From: CAXMST01 sp032122625
GTDB taxonomy: Bacteria > Actinomycetota > Thermoleophilia > Solirubrobacterales > 70-9
Assembly: GCA_032122625.1 (NCBI GenBank)
Contig: JAQBGG010000047.1
Span: 1 to 9,817, forward strand
DNA: 9,817 nt
Reading direction: 5' to 3'
Shown here: piece by piece, positions 6,200 to 9,817 of the stretch
How the letters are laid out: the number at the start of each line of letters is the position of its first letter
Numbering within the stretch: position 1 is the stretch's first letter
Position numbers and translations under genes: made by a program
The notes under the pieces: model-generated
Database searches by the model: none
Told to the model about the DNA's origin: nothing
Seen by the model: the letters and a program-made list of their open reading frames with translations, nothing else

Positions 6200-6942
6200 G
6201 CGCCCGCCTCTACACGATCTCGCTCTCCCACCCCGGGATGGCAAGCAGGCTCGCCCTGGAGCGAAAGGGGATCGAGCACAAGGTCGTCAACCTTCTCCCC
6301 GGAATGCACCCGCTCGCCGTCCGGGCGCTCGGCTTCCGGGCGTCCACGGTGCCGGCGTTGAAGATCGACTCAGTGCGGGTGCAGGGGTCATTGGCGATCG
6401 TTCGTCACCTCGAAGCGACCCAGCCCGAGCCGCCGCTGTACCCCGACGACTCAGAGGCCCGGACCGCGGTCGAGGACGCCGAGCTCTGGGGTGAGGCAGT
6501 GCTGCAACCGCTGCCACGCAGGATCTTTCGCTTCATAGCGACCCGCAGCCAAACGGTGAGGGTCTGGATGTCGGGCGATGTCGTCGGGATGCCGCTGCCG
6601 TCGGTGATGGCGGCCGCGAACAAGCCGGTCGCCGGCTTGATGGGGCGGCTCGTCGGCGCAACCACAGAACGCGTCCAGGCTGACGTCGAGACGCTGCCCC
6701 AGACGCTCGACCACATCGACGCGCTGATCGCGGCGGGGACGATCGGCGGCACGGAGCCAAACGCCGCCGATCTGCAGATCCTCACCTCGATCCGCACGCT
6801 CGAGAGCTTCGCTGATCTCGCCCCGCTGGTCCGCGGCCGTCCCGCGGCGCTGGCCGCGGCGCGGATCGTGCCATCGATGCCCGGTCCGGTCCCGCCGGCC
6901 TTGCCCAAGTCGTGGTTGGATCGAGCTCAAGCCTCAACCTGA
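6196..6942 (+). CDS. Glutathione S-transferase-fold protein
   Basis: A 248-residue cytosolic protein with an N-terminal thioredoxin-like GST domain (about 1-80) and an all-helical C-terminal domain. Visible: LYTISLSHPGMASRLALERKG, the usual beta1-alpha1 start, with Ser9/Ser11 as possible thiol-activating residues and no CxxC; KGIEHKVVNL; the cis-proline Pro53 in TVPAL; and GSLAIVRHLE (64-73), the place of the family's E/D-S-x-A-I motif. Here Gly64 replaces the acidic residue that binds the gamma-glutamyl group, so glutathione use is doubtful. NAADLQILTSIR in the C-terminal half resembles the GST N-capping box. The start is GTG in the 4-base overlap GTGA with the WS/DGAT stop; no separate Shine-Dalgarno is clear, consistent with coupled translation. 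The role could be lipid-linked detoxification, isomerisation or a non-catalytic one; actinomycetes usually carry mycothiol rather than glutathione. Confidence 0.8.
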   Translation: MSARLYTISLSHPGMASRLALERKGIEHKVVNLLPGMHPLAVRALGFRASTVPALKIDSVRVQGSLAIVRHLEATQPEPPLYPDDSEARTAVEDAELWGEAVLQPLPRRIFRFIATRSQTVRVWMSGDVVGMPLPSVMAAANKPVAGLMGRLVGATTERVQADVETLPQTLDHIDALIAAGTIGGTEPNAADLQILTSIRTLESFADLAPLVRGRPAALAAARIVPSMPGPVPPALPKSWLDRAQAST

Positions 6943-6950
6943 GTGGTCGA

Positions 6951-6956
6951 TAGGAT
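6951..6956 (+). promoter_or_regulatory. Candidate -10 box (TAGGAT) at leaderless spacing
   Basis: TAGGAT matches TANNNT and ends six bases before ATG 6963, the same geometry as the box at 17-22. It also contains an in-frame TAG (6951-6953). The AGGA inside it (6952-6955) could instead act as a short Shine-Dalgarno with 7-base spacing, so the site may be a promoter, a ribosome site, or both. No -35 is recognised. Confidence 0.35.
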
Positions 6957-6962
6957 TCCCGG

Positions 6963-7214
6963 ATGGAGACCCGGACCGAGCGCGTAGTCCTGCAGACGCC
7001 GACCCACGAGATCATCGGCGATCTGACGCTACCCAAGGAGGGCTACCGCAGCAGGCTCTCCGACTTCCTCAACCGGGGCGACGCCAACTTCATCCCGCTC
7101 GTCAACGCCGAGATCTCGGAGCGCAACGGCAGCGGCAGGGGCAACTCGATCAACCGCTCCTTCATCGCGGTCGCGCGCGATCACGTGCGGCTCGCCTACC
7201 TCGACTCCGAATAG
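6963..7214 (+). CDS. Small conserved protein of unknown function (DUF6812-like)
   Basis: An 83-residue soluble protein without signal peptide, cysteine or membrane segment. The N-terminal half, with ERVVLQTPTHEIIGDLTLP then GYRSRLSDFLN, reads as a beta-strand-rich segment followed by a short helix; the second half has IPLVNAEI and FIAVARDHVRLAYL as likely strands, separated by a polar Gly/Ser/Asn loop (about 54-64). The pattern reminds me of the small family DUF6812, but I cannot confirm that. No function is proposed. The start ATG 6963 is the first possible one after an in-frame TAG. It follows the GST-like gene by 20 bases and is the last + strand gene before the convergent gap. Confidence 0.75.
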   Translation: METRTERVVLQTPTHEIIGDLTLPKEGYRSRLSDFLNRGDANFIPLVNAEISERNGSGRGNSINRSFIAVARDHVRLAYLDSE

Positions 7215-7233
7215 CCGGTTGCGGATCGACTCT

Positions 7234-7248
7234 CGCCCCTGAGGGGCG
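7234..7248. terminator. Hairpin in the convergent gap, possible bidirectional terminator
   Basis: CGCCCC (7234-7239), loop TGA, GGGGCG (7243-7248) is a perfect 6-base all-G/C inverted repeat. It lies in the 45-base gap between the converging + strand small gene and the - strand SDR, the expected place for a shared terminator. No T-run follows on either strand, so it would be a U-less terminator at best. Confidence 0.5.
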
Positions 7249-7259
7249 CCGGCCGAGAC

Positions 7260-8036
7260 CTACTTCGGCGGCATCCGGATCGCACCGTCGAGACGGATCG
7301 TCTCCCCGTTCAGCATCGGGTTCTCGACGATCGCGCCGACCAGCTGGGCGAACTCGTCAGGCCGCCCGAGGCGGCTCGGGAACGGAACCTGTGCTCCGAG
7401 CGCGGCGCGGGCCTCCTCCTCCATCGCCGCCATCAAGGGTGTGTCGAACAGGCCGGGGGCGATCGTCATGACCCGGATGCCGCGCGAGGCAAGATCTCGA
7501 GCCGCCGGCAGGGTCATACCGACGATCCCGCCCTTGCTCGCCGAGTAGGCGATCTGGCCGATCTGGCCGTCGAAGGCAGCGGCCGACGCGGTGGCGACGA
7601 ACAGGCCACGCTCACCGCCCTTGTCGGGCTCGTTCTCGTTCATCGCCGTAGCCGCGAGTCGCAGGACGTTGAACATCCCGACGAGGTTGACCTGGATCAC
7701 GTTGTTGAAGATCTCCTGGGAATGGGGACCCTGCTTGCCGGTGACCCTCTGCGCCCACCCGATCCCCGCACAGCCGATCGCGGTGCGCAGGCCACGACCC
7801 GGCTTCGATGCAAGATCGACGGCAGCCTGGACGGAAGCCTCGTCGGTGACGTTGGTCGCGACGAACTCAGCCCGTTCGCCAAGCTCGGAGGCGAGCGCCT
7901 CGCCCTTCTCGGCGTTGAGGTCGGCGATCACCACATGAGCGCCGCGGGCGTGCAACTGACGGACGGTGGCCTGGCCGAGGCCCGACGCGCCACCGCTGAC
8001 CAGTGCGCCTGATTCGTTGATCTCGATAATCGGCAA
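7260..8036 (-). CDS. Short-chain dehydrogenase, type II 3-hydroxyacyl-CoA dehydrogenase-like
   Basis: A 258-residue classical SDR. The closest resemblance is to 3-hydroxyacyl-CoA dehydrogenase type 2 / HSD17B10, which oxidises 3-hydroxyacyl-CoA (or hydroxysteroids) with NAD+ in beta-oxidation. Visible: cofactor motif SGGASGLG (14-21), with Ser14 where Thr is usual; Asp39 at the end of beta2, favouring NAD(H); CAG (89-91) as the NNAG equivalent; Asn117; catalytic Ser151, Tyr164 and Lys168 in AYSASKGG; and IAPGLFDTPL and NGETIRLDGAIRMPPK, the C-terminal pattern of this subfamily. The start is TTG (8036-8034), one base after the TAG of the upstream antiporter, with no strong Shine-Dalgarno, so translation is probably coupled. 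The pairing with an antiporter gives no obvious functional clue. A different substrate within the same subfamily is possible. Confidence 0.92.
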   Translation of the reverse strand: MPIIEINESGALVSGGASGLGQATVRQLHARGAHVVIADLNAEKGEALASELGERAEFVATNVTDEASVQAAVDLASKPGRGLRTAIGCAGIGWAQRVTGKQGPHSQEIFNNVIQVNLVGMFNVLRLAATAMNENEPDKGGERGLFVATASAAAFDGQIGQIAYSASKGGIVGMTLPAARDLASRGIRVMTIAPGLFDTPLMAAMEEEARAALGAQVPFPSRLGRPDEFAQLVGAIVENPMLNGETIRLDGAIRMPPK

Positions 8037-8037
8037 T

Positions 8038-9817
8038 CTATTCGGAACCGGCTTCGACGGGCGCGTGGATCGGCTCTCGCGTCTTGATTCGCAGCTGATC
8101 GAGGAAACACCAGGCCCAATGCTCGCCCGGCTCAGCGCTGACGATCAGGGCGTGGCCGGTCTCCGCGTAATGGGCCGACGCGTGCTTGTTTGCGGAGGTG
8201 TCGCAACAGCCGACGTGGCCGCAGATCAGGCAGACCCGGAGGTGCACCCAGTCCTCCTCCATACGAAGGCAGGACTCACAACCGACGGCGCTGGGCCGCA
8301 CCGGGGCAGCGAGGGCAAGGTGCTCGCAACCTTCCCCGACCGGCTCAATCCGGACGATACGGTCGGTGTCGAGCAAAGCGTTCGGCGCAGCGCGCCCGCA
8401 TTGGCGCAGGACAGCGGCCGGCATCCTCGCCGCGGCGGCGCTCTCGCCGCTGATCACGCGGTCGACGCCGGCTCCCGCGATCGCCTCCACGTCCTCGTCG
8501 GATTCGACCCGCGCGAGGATCTCGAGGCCGGGGTTCAGGGCGCGCGCCACGGAGGCGACCCGAAAGGTTGTCTCGAGCTCATCGTCGGCGATCACCAGGA
8601 GCTTGGCGCGGTCGATCCCGGCTCGCTCCAGCAGGTGGGCCTTGGTGTGATCGCCGCGGATCACCCGCAGGCCCTCGGCGCTCGCCTGCCGGGCGCCACC
8701 GGGGTTCAGCGTCGTGATCAGAAATGGAATGCCACTTGCCTGCAGCGCCGGCACCGCGGCCCGGGCGCCCTCGCCATAGCCGGCGAGGATCACGTGATCG
8801 CGGAGATCGTGGTCGGGTGCGATCCCCCGAGCGCGGAGCCGCCCGTCGTCGGGGGCCTCAGGCGTCGGCGCTGCGCTGCCGCCGAGCAGCCGGCCGCCAA
8901 GGGATGAGAGCGCGGGCGTCGCCGCCATCAGCAGCACCGTGGTCGCGATCAGCGCCTGGGTGCCGTCGGCCCCCAGATCGCCGGGCGACAGGCCCTCGTC
9001 GCGGCCGACCTGCTCGAGCACGAAGGAGAACTCGCCGACCTGCGCGAGCAGCAAAGCGGACACGCCTGCGACAGCGGCGGAATAGCCGAGCGCCCGCACG
9101 CTGACGGCCGTCACGATCGACTTGACGACCAGCACACCGATCGCCGCCCCGGCGACAAGCGGGATATTGTCGACGACGAAGCCGAGGTCCGCCAGCATCC
9201 CGATCGAGACGAAGAAGGTGGCGCTGAAGACGATCTGCAAGGGCATGATCTCGCTCAGCGCGTGTTGGCCGAAGCGGCTCTCATGGACCACGAGACCAGC
9301 GAGGAAGGCTCCGAGGGCAACGCTCACCCCGGCCAGACTGGTCAGGTAGGCGGTACCGAAGCAGATCGCGATCACGGTGATCAGGAAGATCTCCGGCGAG
9401 CAGGTGCGGGCGACCAGCTCCAAGACCGGAGGCATCAAACGGCGGGCGAAGATCAGCACCGCGGCGATGATCGCGACGGCGATCCCCAGGGCCCCGGCGA
9501 TCTCGGAGACCGAGCCGCCCGCCGCTCCCAGCGCCGGCACCAGGAGCACCATCGGAATGATCGCCAGATCCTGGAAGAGCAGCAGCCCGACGCTGGCGTT
9601 GCCCTGCTCCTCGCTGGTCTCGCCGCGATCGGCGAGCAGCCCGAGCACGAGAGCCGTGGAGCTGAGGGCGACCAGGAGCCCGGTGTAGATAGCCGGCCTG
9701 GTTGCGACGCCGAGCAACAGCAAGACAGCGACCACCAGGGCGGTGGTCAGCACGACCTGCAGACCGCCGCCGAGGAAGATCGCCCGCCAAAGGCGCACCA
9801 GGCGGTCGAGGCTGAAC
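8038..9817 (-). CDS. CPA2 cation/proton antiporter with TrkA-N domain and C-terminal UBP zinc finger (5' partial)
   Basis: A monovalent cation/H+ antiporter of the CPA2 (KefB/KefC-like) family. The reading frame stays open to the right edge (FSLDRLV precedes the GTG at 9798), so the N-terminal helices are outside the window and 9798 is not the real start. About ten membrane helices remain (roughly 8880-9790), with the family motifs SSTALV, LLLFQDLAIIPM and QVGEFSFVL. A TrkA-N/RCK domain follows (about 8430-8800) with GYGEG at 8767-8781; the acidic residue expected after beta2 appears to be Asn (TTLNP), so NAD binding may be altered. The C-terminus (about 8085-8290) is a UBP-type zinc finger: C507-x2-C510, C523-x2-C526, C531, H539, H543 and H549 (numbered from 9798), with WCFLD near the end. 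No TrkA-C domain is seen between them. It is followed after one base by the SDR. K+ or Na+ specificity is undetermined. Confidence 0.92.
   Translation of the reverse strand, partial: FSLDRLVRLWRAIFLGGGLQVVLTTALVVAVLLLLGVATRPAIYTGLLVALSSTALVLGLLADRGETSEEQGNASVGLLLFQDLAIIPMVLLVPALGAAGGSVSEIAGALGIAVAIIAAVLIFARRLMPPVLELVARTCSPEIFLITVIAICFGTAYLTSLAGVSVALGAFLAGLVVHESRFGQHALSEIMPLQIVFSATFFVSIGMLADLGFVVDNIPLVAGAAIGVLVVKSIVTAVSVRALGYSAAVAGVSALLLAQVGEFSFVLEQVGRDEGLSPGDLGADGTQALIATTVLLMAATPALSSLGGRLLGGSAAPTPEAPDDGRLRARGIAPDHDLRDHVILAGYGEGARAAVPALQASGIPFLITTLNPGGARQASAEGLRVIRGDHTKAHLLERAGIDRAKLLVIADDELETTFRVASVARALNPGLEILARVESDEDVEAIAGAGVDRVISGESAAAARMPAAVLRQCGRAAPNALLDTDRIVRIEPVGEGCEHLALAAPVRPSAVGCESCLRMEEDWVHLRVCLICGHVGCCDTSANKHASAHYAETGHALIVSAEPGEHWAWCFLDQLRIKTREPIHAPVEAGSE

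Noticed and set aside
1388..7259. Shared CGACTCTCG-type octamer (as its complement at 1388-1397, direct at 7227-7235) in two intergenic gaps
   Set aside because: The shared stretch is 8-9 bases, appears only twice and includes common GC-rich words; no reason to treat it as a repeat family.
7966..8907. A 313-residue open frame on the + strand opposite the antiporter 3' half and SDR start
   Set aside because: It is the mirror of the TrkA-N and zinc finger coding region, has no recognised motif and no ribosome site; an artefact of GC-rich codon use.
9796..9798. GTG at 9798 as the start of the antiporter
   Set aside because: The frame is open to the window edge and the residues before it (FSLDRL) match the CPA2 family, and the first membrane helices would be missing. 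The gene is cut by the window, not truncated in nature.
1..9817. Mobile element, CRISPR array, tRNA/rRNA or riboswitch
   Set aside because: Genes fill almost all of the window with gaps of 70 bases or less; I saw no transposase or integrase, no regularly spaced repeats, and no tRNA-like cloverleaf.

Overview
This is a compact, very GC-rich bacterial chromosome segment. GTG and TTG starts, 1-4 base gene overlaps and the protein families present (a WS/DGAT acyltransferase, a group B flavin monooxygenase, a type II 3-hydroxyacyl-CoA dehydrogenase-like SDR, a bacterial zf-UBP domain) point to a high-GC actinomycete. My best guess is a Thermoleophilia/Solirubrobacterales-like lineage; this is inferred from family resemblance, not from a marker gene. 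I see no IS element, CRISPR array, tRNA, rRNA or prophage gene. It reads as ordinary chromosome, and no intergenic gap exceeds about 70 bases.

Layout. Seven genes run on the + strand: a PLP-dependent group II decarboxylase-like enzyme (29-1387); a small polytopic membrane protein with a conserved-looking His/acidic cluster (1441-2151), overlapped by 4 bases by a glutamyl-Q tRNA(Asp) synthetase (2148-3068); a Baeyer-Villiger-type flavin monooxygenase (3103-4587); a wax ester synthase/diacylglycerol acyltransferase with a lysine-rich tail (4658-6199), overlapped by 4 bases by a GST-fold protein (6196-6942); and an 83-residue conserved small protein (6963-7214). A GC-rich hairpin lies in the 45-base convergent gap. 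The - strand then carries an SDR (7260-8036) and, one base upstream of it, a CPA2-type cation/proton antiporter whose 5' end runs off the right edge (8038-9817). That protein has a TrkA-N/RCK domain followed by a ubiquitin-hydrolase-type (UBP) zinc finger.

How they may work together. Monooxygenase, acyltransferase, GST-like protein and SDR suggest lipid or ketone/acyl metabolism and storage, but only the overlapping pairs (membrane protein/gluQ, WS-DGAT/GST) and the antiporter/SDR pair have real operon-level linkage. The most notable item is the antiporter-RCK-UBP zinc finger fusion. Others worth a look are the uncharacterised His-rich membrane protein, the GST-like protein lacking the usual acidic glutathione-binding residue, the basic tail of the acyltransferase, and two starts whose upstream TANNNT boxes sit at leaderless-promoter spacing. 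I found no clear multi-gene undescribed system.
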